Shown here: one piece after another, positions 43,321-52,104 of the stretch
How positions within the stretch are numbered: position 1 is the stretch's first letter
Layout: each line of letters starts with the position of its first letter
From: VBAS01 sp964508655
GTDB taxonomy: Bacteria > Bacteroidota > Bacteroidia > Chitinophagales > Chitinophagaceae
Reading direction: 5' to 3'
DNA: 64,000 nucleotides
Assembly (NCBI GenBank): GCA_964508655.1
Contig: CAZDUO010000010.1
Location: forward strand, 1 to 64,000
Notes under the pieces: model-generated
Database searches by the model: none
The model's input: the letters and a program-made list of their open reading frames with translations, nothing else
What the model was told of the DNA's origin: nothing
Made by a program: the position numbers and the translations under genes

Positions 43321-43572
43321 ATGAAAAAAGGTATTCATCCCGGCAACTATCGTTTGGTGGTGTTTAAAGACATGAGTAATGGACATTCTTTCCTGAGCCG
43401 CTCCACAGCGCCTTCAAAGGAAACTGTGAAGTGGGAGGACGGCAACGAATATCCACTTGTAAAACTGGAAATTTCCAATACATCACATCCCTTTTTTACA
43501 GGTAAAAATGTACTGGTTGATACAGCTGGTCGTATTGATAAGTTCAAAAAGAAATACGAAAAAAAGAAATAA
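43321..43572 (+). CDS. rpmE2: 50S ribosomal protein L31, type B
   Basis: An 83-residue L31 of the zinc-free type B: MKKGIHPGNYRLVVFKDMS, FLSRSTAPSKETVKWEDGNE and NTSHPFFTGKNVLVDTAGRI. The cysteines of the zinc-binding type are absent. The frame is open from 43165, but ATG 43321 is the family start and lies after the promoter. The gene is followed by a terminator, so it is transcribed alone. Confidence 0.97.
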   Translation: MKKGIHPGNYRLVVFKDMSNGHSFLSRSTAPSKETVKWEDGNEYPLVKLEISNTSHPFFTGKNVLVDTAGRIDKFKKKYEKKK

Positions 43573-43626
43573 ATACTTTAATTTAGTCTATCAACAAGTT
43601 TTTGTTTTTCATGGCTATACTTTAGT

Positions 43627-43657
43627 CCCGGAGATTCATCTTCGGGGCTTTTTTATT
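43627..43657 (+). terminator. Rho-independent terminator after rpmE2
   Basis: CCCGGAGAT / ATCTTCGGG hairpin followed by GCTTTTTTATTTTTTT. Confidence 0.88.
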
Positions 43658-43682
43658 TTTTTAAAATCTTTAGCTTTACCGG

Positions 43683-44864
43683 ATGTCCGCCAAAATAATT
43701 TTTACGGAGGAATTCTGCCAGCCGGAAAATCTTTATCCCTTTACCCTTACCCGGCAGATACAGGACATCAGGGTGGGCATACTCACCATCCGCGAAAAAT
43801 GGGAAAAAATTCTGGGCATGCCATCCTTCGATCGATGGGAAGATGATTACAAAGACCTGGACCGCTCTATTCACCTTGATGAAATAGGCAATACTGATAC
43901 CTGTTACATGATTCATGGAAACATATTGCCAACACCCCTTCTCGTAAACACATTGAAACGGCTGCACAACGGTGAATTTATTTCAGTAAACGGAAACGCA
44001 GGTGTCATCTTTTGTTTCTCAAAAAAAGAAATAGAAGCGCCCAATAAAATAAAAGTAAAAAAAGCTGTTACCATTCACGACGATATAAAAAGCCTGCGCT
44101 TTCCCTGGGATATTTTTCAGCTTAACGATTATGCCCTACGCGAAGATTTCAAACTGCTGACCCGGAACAAAACTTCGCAGAAAATTTCAAAAACTAACAG
44201 GGTGACAAATCCCGCTGCCGTGTTTATTGAAAGGGGTGTCGTAGTGGAGCATTGCTTGCTGAATGCAGCTGAAGGTCCTGTTTATATTGGTAAAAATGCA
44301 TTGCTGATGGAAGGCACAGCCATCCGGGGCCCCTTTGCCTGCGGGGAAGGAGCCGTTATAAAAATGAACTCCAGGATATATGGCGCCACCACCATTGGCC
44401 CTTATTGTATAGCGGGTGGTGAAATAAAAAATTCTGTTTTCTTTGCTTATTCCAATAAGGCGCATGACGGGTATATCGGCGATTCTGTAATAGGAGAGTG
44501 GTGCAATATGGGTGCAGGCACCACCAGCTCCAACATCAAGAACAACGCCAGCCAGGTGAGAGTGTGGACACCCAAAGGCCAGATGAATGCCGGGCAGAAA
44601 TGCGGTATGTTTATGGGTGACTATTCCAAAACTGCTATAAATGCATCCATCAACTCGGGCACGGTGATGGGGGTTTGCTGCCATGTGTTTGAACAGGAAC
44701 TTTCGCCCAAGTTCATTCCCAATTTTTCATGGGGCAGCGATGGTTTGCAACGTTACGTTTTTGAAAAAGCCATAGTGGACATTGACGACTGGAAAAAACT
44801 GAAAGGCCATTCGATAACCGATAATGAAATAACGATTCTGAAATATATTTTTGATAATTATTAA
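43683..44864 (+). CDS. GlmU-like sugar nucleotidyltransferase with hexapeptide repeats
   Basis: A 393-residue protein common in Bacteroidota. The N-terminal part (about 1-180) is a reduced nucleotidyltransferase-like domain (YPFTLTRQIQDIRVGILTIR); the C-terminal part (about 185-380) is a left-handed beta-helix of hexapeptide repeats (VYIGKNALLMEGTAIRGPF, VIGEWCNMGAGTTSSNIKNN) as in GlmU and other acyltransferases. The pyrophosphorylase signature GxGTRM is missing, so the activity is uncertain. It is followed after 8 bp by tpiA and the two are likely co-transcribed. Confidence 0.85.
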   Translation: MSAKIIFTEEFCQPENLYPFTLTRQIQDIRVGILTIREKWEKILGMPSFDRWEDDYKDLDRSIHLDEIGNTDTCYMIHGNILPTPLLVNTLKRLHNGEFISVNGNAGVIFCFSKKEIEAPNKIKVKKAVTIHDDIKSLRFPWDIFQLNDYALREDFKLLTRNKTSQKISKTNRVTNPAAVFIERGVVVEHCLLNAAEGPVYIGKNALLMEGTAIRGPFACGEGAVIKMNSRIYGATTIGPYCIAGGEIKNSVFFAYSNKAHDGYIGDSVIGEWCNMGAGTTSSNIKNNASQVRVWTPKGQMNAGQKCGMFMGDYSKTAINASINSGTVMGVCCHVFEQELSPKFIPNFSWGSDGLQRYVFEKAIVDIDDWKKLKGHSITDNEITILKYIFDNY

Positions 44865-44872
44865 CCGGATTT

Positions 44873-45634
44873 ATGCGTACTCAAATTGCAGCTGCCAACT
44901 GGAAGATGAACCTGACTTTTCAACAGGCTGAAAAACTGCTTGATGATATTCTTGCTGCAGAAATAAAAATGAACGATTACCAGAAAACCCTTTTTGCCGT
45001 TCCCTTTCCATACCTCACTATGTGCCGCAGCGAAGTGTCAAACGATAAAAACTACTATGCCGCTGCGCAGAACTGTTATCATAAAAAATCTGGCGCCTAT
45101 ACCGGCGAAGTGTCGGTGGAGATGCTCCACTCCCTGGGTATTACTTACTGCATAGTTGGCCACAGCGAGCGGAGGCAATATTTTTCGGAATCCCATTCCG
45201 AGCTGGCCGAAAAAGTGAATCTTTGCCTGGATCACTTCATCACTCCCATTTTTTGCTGTGGTGAGGCGTTGACAATCCGCGAGGCAGGAAATCAAAATGA
45301 TTTTGTGGCACGGCAACTGGAAGAATCACTTTTTCATTTACCAACCGAAAAAATTCAATCTGTCGTTATCGCTTACGAGCCTGTCTGGGCTATCGGCACC
45401 GGGGTGACAGCCACTACAGCCCAGGCACAAGAAATGCATGCCCATCTTCGTTCTATAATTGCCGCCCGCTACGGCAGGGCGGTAGCGGACGGAATTACCA
45501 TATTATACGGCGGCAGTGTAAAGGCCAATAATGCCAAAGAGCTGTTCAGTTGCCCCGATGTGGATGGCGGACTGGTAGGTGGCGCCTCACTTGTGGCTGC
45601 CGAGTTTATTGAAATCATCCGTTCGCTGAAATAA
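44873..45634 (+). CDS. tpiA: Triosephosphate isomerase
   Basis: A 253-residue TIM interconverting dihydroxyacetone phosphate and glyceraldehyde 3-phosphate. The active site is complete: AANWKMN (Lys), GHSERRQYF (His), AYEPVWAIGTG (Glu and mobile loop) and YGGSVKANN (phosphate). It also handles the triose phosphate released by KdgA. A weak hairpin follows. Confidence 0.98.
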   Translation: MRTQIAAANWKMNLTFQQAEKLLDDILAAEIKMNDYQKTLFAVPFPYLTMCRSEVSNDKNYYAAAQNCYHKKSGAYTGEVSVEMLHSLGITYCIVGHSERRQYFSESHSELAEKVNLCLDHFITPIFCCGEALTIREAGNQNDFVARQLEESLFHLPTEKIQSVVIAYEPVWAIGTGVTATTAQAQEMHAHLRSIIAARYGRAVADGITILYGGSVKANNAKELFSCPDVDGGLVGGASLVAAEFIEIIRSLK

Positions 45635-45656
45635 ATTTTCACAGGTTGAAATCAGG

Positions 45657-45680
45657 TCCCGATCAATCGGGATTCGTTTT
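45657..45680 (+). terminator. Weak terminator after tpiA
   Basis: TCCCGA / TCGGGA hairpin with a short loop (TCAA), followed by TTCGTTTT. Confidence 0.45.
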
Positions 45681-45706
45681 GGGATTTACTGAAAGCTATT
45701 CAATTT

Positions 45707-46169
45707 ATGAACCTGAAAAAAAGCACTTATTTATCCCAACTACTATATTGTCATCAGCCTTAAAAACCAGTTACTGCTGAACATTCTGAAGGTAAGAGTC
45801 ATAGTAGACAATAAAGAAATTTATCCCCTGCAAACAGATGATCCGGTAGTGATTGAAGTGAAGGAAAACCATACAAATATTGTGGTAACCGATGGCTTTC
45901 ATTACACCAAACCTATTGAGCTTTCTTACAAACGACCCAGTTATTACCACTTCAAAGTAATCTGTGCCATTGACGATTTTCAACTGCTGGGTTGCATTTT
46001 CACTTTGGCACTTTTTTACCTCCTTGGATTTCTTACTGGTGTTTTTTTTATTAAAATTCTGAGCTTTTTGCCAATTATATACCTCTTGTTTGCCTATTAT
46101 ATCGACCGCAAATCATTTATCCAGATAAGGCAGGAAAGCCACTTACGAAAAGGAGGTAAGAACCGGTAG
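45707..46169 (+). pseudogene. Small membrane protein with a frameshift in an A-run near the start
   Basis: From ATG 45707 the frame reads MNLKKSTYL and stops early. If the run of seven A at 45716-45722 had six, the gene would read MNLKKALIYPNYYIVISLKN and continue without break through LLLNILKVRVIVDNKEIYPL to 46169, giving about 153 residues. The protein has a soluble N-terminal half (IVVTDGFHYTKPIELSYKRP, about 50-95) and two hydrophobic segments (LLGCIFTLALFYLLGFLTGV and ILSFLPIIYLLFAYYI). The function is unknown. The shift may be a sequencing error, a real mutation or a site of transcriptional slippage; initiation at GTG 45849 is the alternative. It overlaps the convergent KirBac gene by 27 bp. 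Confidence 0.65.
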
Positions 46170-47120
46170 TTCAGCTTTTTCATAATCGTTCAGCCGGTTT
46201 ACTTCAAGTAGGGTTGTGCCTTTCTTTTCATCAGGATGATACATGATTCTGAATTTGGCTCCCCACACTATTTCAGAAGCGATGTAAGAAAAACGCTGCA
46301 CCACTGTATTTGAAAACCCTTCATCAAAAGCTTTTACAAATACCAGCGCTTCCATACTGGCATTTATTATATCCGCATGACCCAGATTGAACAGGGGACT
46401 CTTTTCATCTATTGCATGCACCACTGTCCAGCTCAGGGCAAGTGCATTGATCTTTGAAATTTCAAGTTTCAGATTATAAAACCGGTTTATCAGCTTGTCG
46501 TTTTCCTCAATCTTCATGGCCATATTCACCTGCACTTCCAGCTCGGAAAGCGCATTGTTTTTATAGGGCGCCAGGCGAAACATGAGGGCTGTGCCATTTT
46601 TATAGGGTGCCACGAGAGCATTTTCACTAAAACGTAAAAAAGCTCTTGGTCTTGAAAATCGTCCGTAAAACAAACCTGTTGCAAGCGCAAAGCTCAGCAA
46701 GCCAAGGAAAGCCTCGAACGTGGAAACGGCGCTTGCTGCAAAACCCACGGGGCTGATGCGGCCATAACCCACCGTGGTAAACGTTTGAGCACTGAAGAAA
46801 AATACTTCAGAAAAATTTTTCAGTGCAGTGCCCTGGTTCACACCGGCCAGGTGATGTATTCCTATGACGTAATATATGCCTGCAAAAAACAGGTTGATTG
46901 CAATGTAGGCTGCAAGCAAAAAAAGAAGAAACCTGCTCCGCGGCATGGCCAGCATGGTATGGTACCAACTATACCTGTTGAGTATACCTACTCCTTTTTT
47001 TACCACATTTGCCCTGCCCGTCTGGCGGTTGTAAAAGCGGCCGCCGCTGTTTTCGCTGTTTACACCAAACCCGGTAGTGAGATCAGAGGCAATATTGATT
47101 TTTCGTTTAAAAAGCGCCAT
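46143..47120 (-). CDS. Inward rectifier potassium channel (KirBac type)
   Basis: A 325-residue channel of the Kir family: an amphipathic N-terminal segment with RYSWYHTMLAMPRSRFLLFL, two transmembrane helices (about 62-86 and 127-152), the pore helix and selectivity filter TVGYG (116-120), and a cytoplasmic immunoglobulin-like domain (RAFLRFSENALVAPYKNGTA, then ALMFRLAPYKNN). Kir channels let K+ pass mainly inward. The 5' end is 6 bp from the stop of the FkbM gene upstream on the same strand. Confidence 0.94.
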   Translation of the reverse strand: MALFKRKINIASDLTTGFGVNSENSGGRFYNRQTGRANVVKKGVGILNRYSWYHTMLAMPRSRFLLFLLAAYIAINLFFAGIYYVIGIHHLAGVNQGTALKNFSEVFFFSAQTFTTVGYGRISPVGFAASAVSTFEAFLGLLSFALATGLFYGRFSRPRAFLRFSENALVAPYKNGTALMFRLAPYKNNALSELEVQVNMAMKIEENDKLINRFYNLKLEISKINALALSWTVVHAIDEKSPLFNLGHADIINASMEALVFVKAFDEGFSNTVVQRFSYIASEIVWGAKFRIMYHPDEKKGTTLLEVNRLNDYEKAELPVLTSFS

Positions 47121-47126
47121 ACAATG

Positions 47127-47990
47127 TCATAATAATTTCTGGGCTAAATTAATTTTCTCCGGGTGAATTAATAAGGCATTAACCGCTCGGTTTATCCCGC
47201 CGGTTTTGATTGATTCTAACTTTCCGCTTTCAGTAATCAGGAAAACCCTGTAAGAAAAATCTGCAGCGAAATTAAAAATATCTGCCTGGTCTGAATCAAA
47301 TAAACCAAGCGTTTCAGGATTTATTTCTATTAAAATTACAGGCGTAAACTTTTGCAGCAGTTGCTGCATGCCCTGCAACACTGAAACTTCACTGCCTTCC
47401 ACATCAATTTTAATAATATCAACTTTAGCCAATCCCGAATTCGCAAACCAGTTATCAAGTGGCAGTGTTTTCACCTCTTCCTTCATGCCGGAATAATTTT
47501 CGGGTGGTTGAAATGAAGACATGCCCCTGTTATCCGCGCCGGAAATAAACAATGTTCTCAATTCTTCTACAGCGCCGGCTGCGGCATGTATTGCTTTTAT
47601 GTTGCTGAAATGATTAAGGGCAATATTCCGGTTCAGCTCATCAAATAAAAAGCTTACCGGCTCAAAAGCCACAATTGTTGACTGCGGTTCCCGCCTTGCC
47701 GCCAGCAATGAAAAGTACCCGGTGTTTGCACCCACATCCAAAAACACATCGCCGGGCCGGATCATTTTTTTCAGTGCATCACCCAGCGGTTTTTCATAAT
47801 AGCCGTACCAGAACAGTTGCCGCTGTATGTGCTCCTCCGGCATCAGCCGCATAAAAAAACCTTCCGGCAGTTTTTTTACATACACTTTATCGGCAATGCC
47901 CAACAGGCGCATCAGCCTGAGGAAATACTTCAACCCCCTGTGCGGAAAAGAAAATCGTTTTACATACGCATTGAGTATTTTGTAAAGCAT
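47127..47990 (-). CDS. FkbM-family methyltransferase
   Basis: A 287-residue SAM-dependent methyltransferase with motif I DVFLDVGANTGYFSLLAARR, IVAFEPVSFLFDEL and VDIIKIDVEGSEVSVLQG, the FkbM hallmarks. Members O-methylate sugars or other small groups, often in surface polysaccharides. It is divergent from the flippase and GT4 genes (56 bp gap), so it probably works on the same glycan. Confidence 0.9.
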   Translation of the reverse strand: MLYKILNAYVKRFSFPHRGLKYFLRLMRLLGIADKVYVKKLPEGFFMRLMPEEHIQRQLFWYGYYEKPLGDALKKMIRPGDVFLDVGANTGYFSLLAARREPQSTIVAFEPVSFLFDELNRNIALNHFSNIKAIHAAAGAVEELRTLFISGADNRGMSSFQPPENYSGMKEEVKTLPLDNWFANSGLAKVDIIKIDVEGSEVSVLQGMQQLLQKFTPVILIEINPETLGLFDSDQADIFNFAADFSYRVFLITESGKLESIKTGGINRAVNALLIHPEKINLAQKLL

Positions 47991-48046
47991 GGAAAACGCT
48001 TCTGTATTTTGGCTAAAATTATATTTTATTTGCAGAAACTTAAGCT

Positions 48047-49357
48047 GTGCTGCTGCTTATCCGCGGTTTCATTTACCGGCTCATTTTTACAGCCATTAAT
48101 TTCCTGGTCAGCCTGCTGATTGCAAAACTGGCCGGCGCAGGTCAGTTTGGCTCCCTGTCTTTGATGATTGTAAATGCGGCCGCGTTTCATATTCTTACCG
48201 GCCTGGGCACCGATGCAGCCATCGTGTGGCATGGACTGTCGGAAAAAAAATTCAACCCTAACAAAGTTTTCAGTTTTACCATCGGTTCAGCTGCTCTTCA
48301 ACTGTTAATTTTCATGGCAGTTGCAGGATTGTTTTTTTATATCACCGGCAGAAGCCTGCTCAGTGGAAACAAAAACACAGACATTTTTTTTGCCGAGCTC
48401 ATTTATTTCACAGGGCTTGTTCTTACTGATAAATTCATTTCGCTTTATTATTCGCAGCAACTGGCCGCTTTTTGCAATAAACTGCTGGCCGTTGCATCAC
48501 TCGTGTTATTTGCTGTACTGGTAGCCGGTTGGTTGGGAAGTTTAATACCGGTAAAAAACAACCCGGTGTGGGTATTCAGCTTTTTTGTTTTTATACCGGC
48601 GCTGCTGCTGTTGATTTATTACCTGGTGAAATACCATCCTGTTCCGGCAAGGTTTTCCAGGCAAGAATTAAAATCCTTTCTTTCTTTTTCTTCCATTGTT
48701 TTCCTTACTAACCTGGTTCAGTTTGTTGCATACCGTGCCGACTACTGGTTTATTGATGTTTTGCACGATAAAAAAGATGTCGGCATTTATGCACAGGCTG
48801 CCCGCTTTGCACAACTGCTCTGGATTCTTCCGGGCATTGCGGCAGGCCTCGTCATACCGGCGCTTAAAAATGAAAAACAGAAACTTTCCAATGAAGAGTT
48901 CGCCGGCCTGTGCCGCCTGGTATTTTACAGTCATTTAGTTTTTGCTGTTGTTGCGGTGGCCGCCGCTTATCTTATTTATTCATTCATTCTCCCGCAGGAA
49001 TATTTCAGCGGCTTCAGCGCATTACTGATTATGCTTCCGGGCTATATCTTTTTTACCATTACCACTATGATTGCAGCATGGTTTTCGGCTAACCGTCTTT
49101 TAAAAATTAATCTTTCAGGTTCTTTTATTTGTTGTGCTGTCATTCTGTTGCTCGACTGGTTACTGATACCGTCATATAATTATAAAGGCGCCGCCATCGC
49201 CAACCTTGTTTCTTACAGCATCACAACTTTTTTCTTCATCTTCATGGCTTCAAAATCTGCACATGCAGGCCTGAAAGATTTTTTCGTCATCCGGTTTGCC
49301 GATTTTAAATTATTTTCTAAAAAAGTTTTACTGCAGCAAAATGCAGCAGAAGCATGA
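48047..49357 (+). CDS. Polysaccharide flippase (Wzx/MATE-like)
   Basis: A 436-residue membrane protein with about twelve helices; FIYRLIFTAINFLVSLLIAK and GAGQFGSLSLM at the start, YRADYWFIDVLHDKKDVGIY in the middle, as in oligosaccharide repeat-unit flippases. The start is probably GTG 48047, as no in-frame ATG precedes the first helix. It overlaps the glycosyltransferase gene by 4 bp (ATGA). Confidence 0.85.
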   Translation: MLLLIRGFIYRLIFTAINFLVSLLIAKLAGAGQFGSLSLMIVNAAAFHILTGLGTDAAIVWHGLSEKKFNPNKVFSFTIGSAALQLLIFMAVAGLFFYITGRSLLSGNKNTDIFFAELIYFTGLVLTDKFISLYYSQQLAAFCNKLLAVASLVLFAVLVAGWLGSLIPVKNNPVWVFSFFVFIPALLLLIYYLVKYHPVPARFSRQELKSFLSFSSIVFLTNLVQFVAYRADYWFIDVLHDKKDVGIYAQAARFAQLLWILPGIAAGLVIPALKNEKQKLSNEEFAGLCRLVFYSHLVFAVVAVAAAYLIYSFILPQEYFSGFSALLIMLPGYIFFTITTMIAAWFSANRLLKINLSGSFICCAVILLLDWLLIPSYNYKGAAIANLVSYSITTFFFIFMASKSAHAGLKDFFVIRFADFKLFSKKVLLQQNAAEA

Positions 49358-50505
49358 AACACATTCTTTACCTGCCCGGCTGGTTTCCTAACCGGAAAGA
49401 TCCATTTCCCGGAGACTTTATTCTGCGCCATGCACAGGCTGCTTCGCTTTACAACCGCATCACCGTATTTTTTACGGCGCCGGATAAAGACATAAAAAAA
49501 CCGGAGATAACAGAGCAGGCTATCAATGAAAATCTTCTTACAGTAATTTATTACTACCCGGCAGGCAGCCGCCTTTTGAAAACTGCATTCAACGGCATCC
49601 GCCGGTTTAATGCCTTAAGAAAAATGTACCAGGTTCACTTTGGTAAAAAGTCACCCGACCTTGCTCATGTTCATGTGGCATGGCCTGCCGGTCTGTTTGC
49701 TCTGTACCTGAAAAAAAAATGGGGTCTGAAATATGTTTTAACCGAACATGAAACTATCTACATGCCGGGTCACGATAACTACCGTGTTCAATCTGCTTTC
49801 GAAAAAAAAATGCTCCCGGTTATTTACAGGCAGGCAGCAATAGTGCATGCCGTTTCACGCAGTCTTGGCGAAGCCTTGATAAATCAGAAATTGCTGAAAC
49901 AAATGCCTGAAATTATACCCAATGTTGTGGACATGCATTTGTTCAGCTATCATGAAAAAACAGTTAGTAATTCATTCCGTTTTATTCATGTGTCGGGCCT
50001 CACCCGGCAAAAAAACCCGGAAGGCATGCTGCAGGCATTGGCTGAAGTAAAAAAACTGCGCAGCGATTTTACACTTACCATCATCGGTCCGGCCAATGAA
50101 AAAATCAAAGGCCTTGCAAAAAAACTTTCGCTGGATGACAACATCATTTTTACCGGTGAATTACCTTATGAAGAAGTAGCAAAGAGGGTAAGCCAAAGCG
50201 ATGCCATGATTCACTTCACCCGCTACGAAACTTTTGGATGCGTGGTGGCTGAATCACTCTGCTGCGGGGTGCCGGTCATCATCAGCAATCTTGCTGTAAC
50301 ACGTGAACTGGTGACTGATGGCGTGAACGGATTGCTTGTGGAAGAAAGCAATGTGAGCCAGCTAGCTGAAAAGATTCTTTACTTCATGAACGGGAAATGG
50401 AAAATAGAATCCCGGCAGGTGGCAGAAGATTGCAGGGAAAGGTTTAATTATGAAAGGGTGGGCAAGCTGTTTGATGATTTTTACGGCAAGGTTCTCAACC
50501 TTTAA
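49354..50505 (+). CDS. Glycosyltransferase family 4
   Basis: A 383-residue GT-B fold enzyme. The N-terminal part has YLPGWFPNRKDPFPGDFI and HVHVAWPAGLFALYL; the C-terminal part has FIHVSGLTRQKNPEGMLQAL and the E-x7-E motif in RYETFGCVVAESLCCGVPVI. It transfers a sugar from a nucleotide donor to a glycan or lipid carrier, probably for the polymer moved by the flippase encoded upstream. Its end overlaps the convergent acyl-CoA-binding protein gene by 11 bp. Confidence 0.92.
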   Translation: MKHILYLPGWFPNRKDPFPGDFILRHAQAASLYNRITVFFTAPDKDIKKPEITEQAINENLLTVIYYYPAGSRLLKTAFNGIRRFNALRKMYQVHFGKKSPDLAHVHVAWPAGLFALYLKKKWGLKYVLTEHETIYMPGHDNYRVQSAFEKKMLPVIYRQAAIVHAVSRSLGEALINQKLLKQMPEIIPNVVDMHLFSYHEKTVSNSFRFIHVSGLTRQKNPEGMLQALAEVKKLRSDFTLTIIGPANEKIKGLAKKLSLDDNIIFTGELPYEEVAKRVSQSDAMIHFTRYETFGCVVAESLCCGVPVIISNLAVTRELVTDGVNGLLVEESNVSQLAEKILYFMNGKWKIESRQVAEDCRERFNYERVGKLFDDFYGKVLNL

Positions 50506-50752
50506 GTTTATTTACCAGTTCAATATATTCCTGCATGGCGGTCTCCCTCGGTTTTCCTTTCAAGGCCGACCACGCATCATGCTTGGCTTTATTTACTAAA
50601 TCAAAAGGATTGGCCGGCGGCTCAGTGTTCACATCGCCGCTGGTGGCCTGCTTGTACAATGAATAAAGCTGAAGCAGTATTTCATTCGACGGTTTTTCAT
50701 TCAGTATTTTGCTGTCGGCCACTGCCTTTTCAAACCTTGCTGTTAGTTCCAT
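50495..50752 (-). CDS. Acyl-CoA-binding protein
   Basis: An 85-residue four-helix ACBP. LLQLYSLYKQATSGDVNTE, KHDAWSALKGKPRETAMQEY and the C-terminal YIELVNKL carry the residues that hold the CoA nucleotide (Tyr, Lys, Lys, Trp). It binds long-chain acyl-CoA in the cytosol. ACBPs are mainly eukaryotic and occur in a limited set of bacteria, including some Bacteroidota. No fatty acid genes adjoin it. Confidence 0.94.
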   Translation of the reverse strand: MELTARFEKAVADSKILNEKPSNEILLQLYSLYKQATSGDVNTEPPANPFDLVNKAKHDAWSALKGKPRETAMQEYIELVNKLKG

Positions 50753-50880
50753 ACGTAAATATTTTCCCGAAAATTAAGATTTTGCCGGATGCGCACGTCA
50801 TCATTTTTTTTTGCTGGCAATGAGAAAATCAGCTTTTATTAATCTCAAAAAAAACGAACTTTAACCTCAAATAACTTGCA

Positions 50881-51336
50881 ATGAAAACAGTAAAGGACAT
50901 TCTGAACAGCAAACCGGTTGCTTTCAATACAGTGCATCCGGATGCGCTTGTTATTGATGCGCTGCAAATGCTGAACACCGTCAACCTCAGCTACCTGGTG
51001 GTGAAAAAGGATGATGAATTCAAAGGCATTTTCTGCGAGAGGGATTACAGCCGCAATGTGATTTTGAAAGGCCGCACAAGCGCCACTACCAAAGTGGCCG
51101 AAGTGATGACAGTTGATCTGCCAATGGTGAATACCGGCGACACAGTGGAGCATTGCATGAACCTGATGAACTCTCACCGGACACGGTATTTGCTGGCGTA
51201 TGAAAACAACCGCTTTGCCGGCGTCATCACCATTCACGACCTGCTGCGCCAGGTGATAACAAGCAAAGAAGCTGTATTTGACCACACGCTGGCAGAAAAA
51301 CTTCTCGATCATGAAGAGGGAATGAAAATCTATTAA
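50881..51336 (+). CDS. CBS-domain protein
   Basis: A 151-residue protein made of a pair of CBS domains (about 8-65 and 72-130): HPDALVIDALQMLNTVNLSY, LVVKKDDEFKGIFCERDYSR, VAEVMTVDLPMVNTGDTVEH and RFAGVITIHDLLRQVI. Such pairs bind adenine nucleotides and act as sensors. No catalytic domain is fused. It is followed after 20 bp by a DUF2784 gene. Confidence 0.92.
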   Translation: MKTVKDILNSKPVAFNTVHPDALVIDALQMLNTVNLSYLVVKKDDEFKGIFCERDYSRNVILKGRTSATTKVAEVMTVDLPMVNTGDTVEHCMNLMNSHRTRYLLAYENNRFAGVITIHDLLRQVITSKEAVFDHTLAEKLLDHEEGMKIY

Positions 51337-51356
51337 ACCCGGCTGAATCCATCTGC

Positions 51357-51734
51357 ATGTATGAGTTTTTGAATGTCTTCTTTTTCGTTTTTCACTCTGC
51401 CGTAACGCTGTTCAATTGCTTCGGCTGGATATGGAAAAAAACCCGGCGCGGTAACCTGATTACGCTTTTCCTCACTGCATTTTCATGGTTTGTGCTGGGC
51501 ATCTGGTTTGGCTGGGGCTACTGTGTGTGTACCGACTGGCACTGGGAAGTAAGGGAAAAACTGGGCATCTTCGACCAGTCGGTTTCTTATATTCATTTTT
51601 TGCTGCTGAAACTCACAGGCATCAATTTCAACCCCTCGCTGGTTGATAAAGTCACACTCATTGTATTTCTCGTTGCCGTTGTAATGAGTGTGGGTTTGAA
51701 TGTGCGGGATTACCGCCGCAAAAAGGCAGAATAA
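51357..51734 (+). CDS. DUF2784 membrane protein
   Basis: A 125-residue protein with three to four hydrophobic segments; FHSAVTLFNCFGWIWKKTRR and FGWGYCVCTDWHWEVREKLG match DUF2784. Function unknown. Probably co-transcribed with the CBS protein; a terminator follows. Confidence 0.85.
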   Translation: MYEFLNVFFFVFHSAVTLFNCFGWIWKKTRRGNLITLFLTAFSWFVLGIWFGWGYCVCTDWHWEVREKLGIFDQSVSYIHFLLLKLTGINFNPSLVDKVTLIVFLVAVVMSVGLNVRDYRRKKAE

Positions 51735-51738
51735 AATA

Positions 51739-51765
51739 CCCCGGAATACCCGGGGCTTGTTTTAT
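51739..51765. terminator. Terminator after the DUF2784 gene
   Basis: CCCCGG / CCGGGG stem closing AATAC, followed by CTTGTTTTATT. It lies between convergent genes. Confidence 0.75.
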
Positions 51766-51772
51766 TCACATG

Positions 51773-52024
51773 TTACATCACCAGACCTTCAGCTGGTTCG
51801 GTTTCAGCTTTTTGCTTTTTCTTTTTTTTCTTTTTGTCCTTTTTTGCTTTGGCAAAAAGATCACCGGCAAGCAGCTTACCGGCCCGCTTGACAGCTGCCT
51901 TAAATCGTTTTTCACCCACACCGTTTTTTAAATCCCCAAAAGCTGCTTCAAGTCTTTCCCTGATTGAGTTTCTGAATTTCTTTTTCTGTTTTTTACCGCC
52001 TGCTACCGGGCTTGCATTGTCCAT
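51773..52024 (-). CDS. Small lysine-rich basic protein
   Basis: An 83-residue protein (start MDNASPVAGG at 52024; 52030 also possible). The centre SIRERLEAAFGDLKNGVGEK and FKAAVKRAGKLLAGDLFAKA is helical and conserved-looking; the C-terminal part carries a run of lysines (KDKKKKKKKQK) and ends acidic/hydrophobic. The charge suggests nucleic acid binding, but I do not recognise a family. The terminator at 51739-51765 lies downstream of it. Confidence 0.7.
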   Translation of the reverse strand: MDNASPVAGGKKQKKKFRNSIRERLEAAFGDLKNGVGEKRFKAAVKRAGKLLAGDLFAKAKKDKKKKKKKQKAETEPAEGLVM

Positions 52025-52104
52025 AACCAAAAATTTGAGTCATTAAGGTAAGAAATTCCTCTTTACAGCAGCAAGGCGGGGGCAAAGAATTTCCCGGCCA
52101 GATC

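Noticed and set aside
42981..43367. 128-codon plus-strand frame across the rpmE2 leader
   Set aside because: It overlaps rpmE2 in another frame and crosses its promoter; composition is not protein-like.
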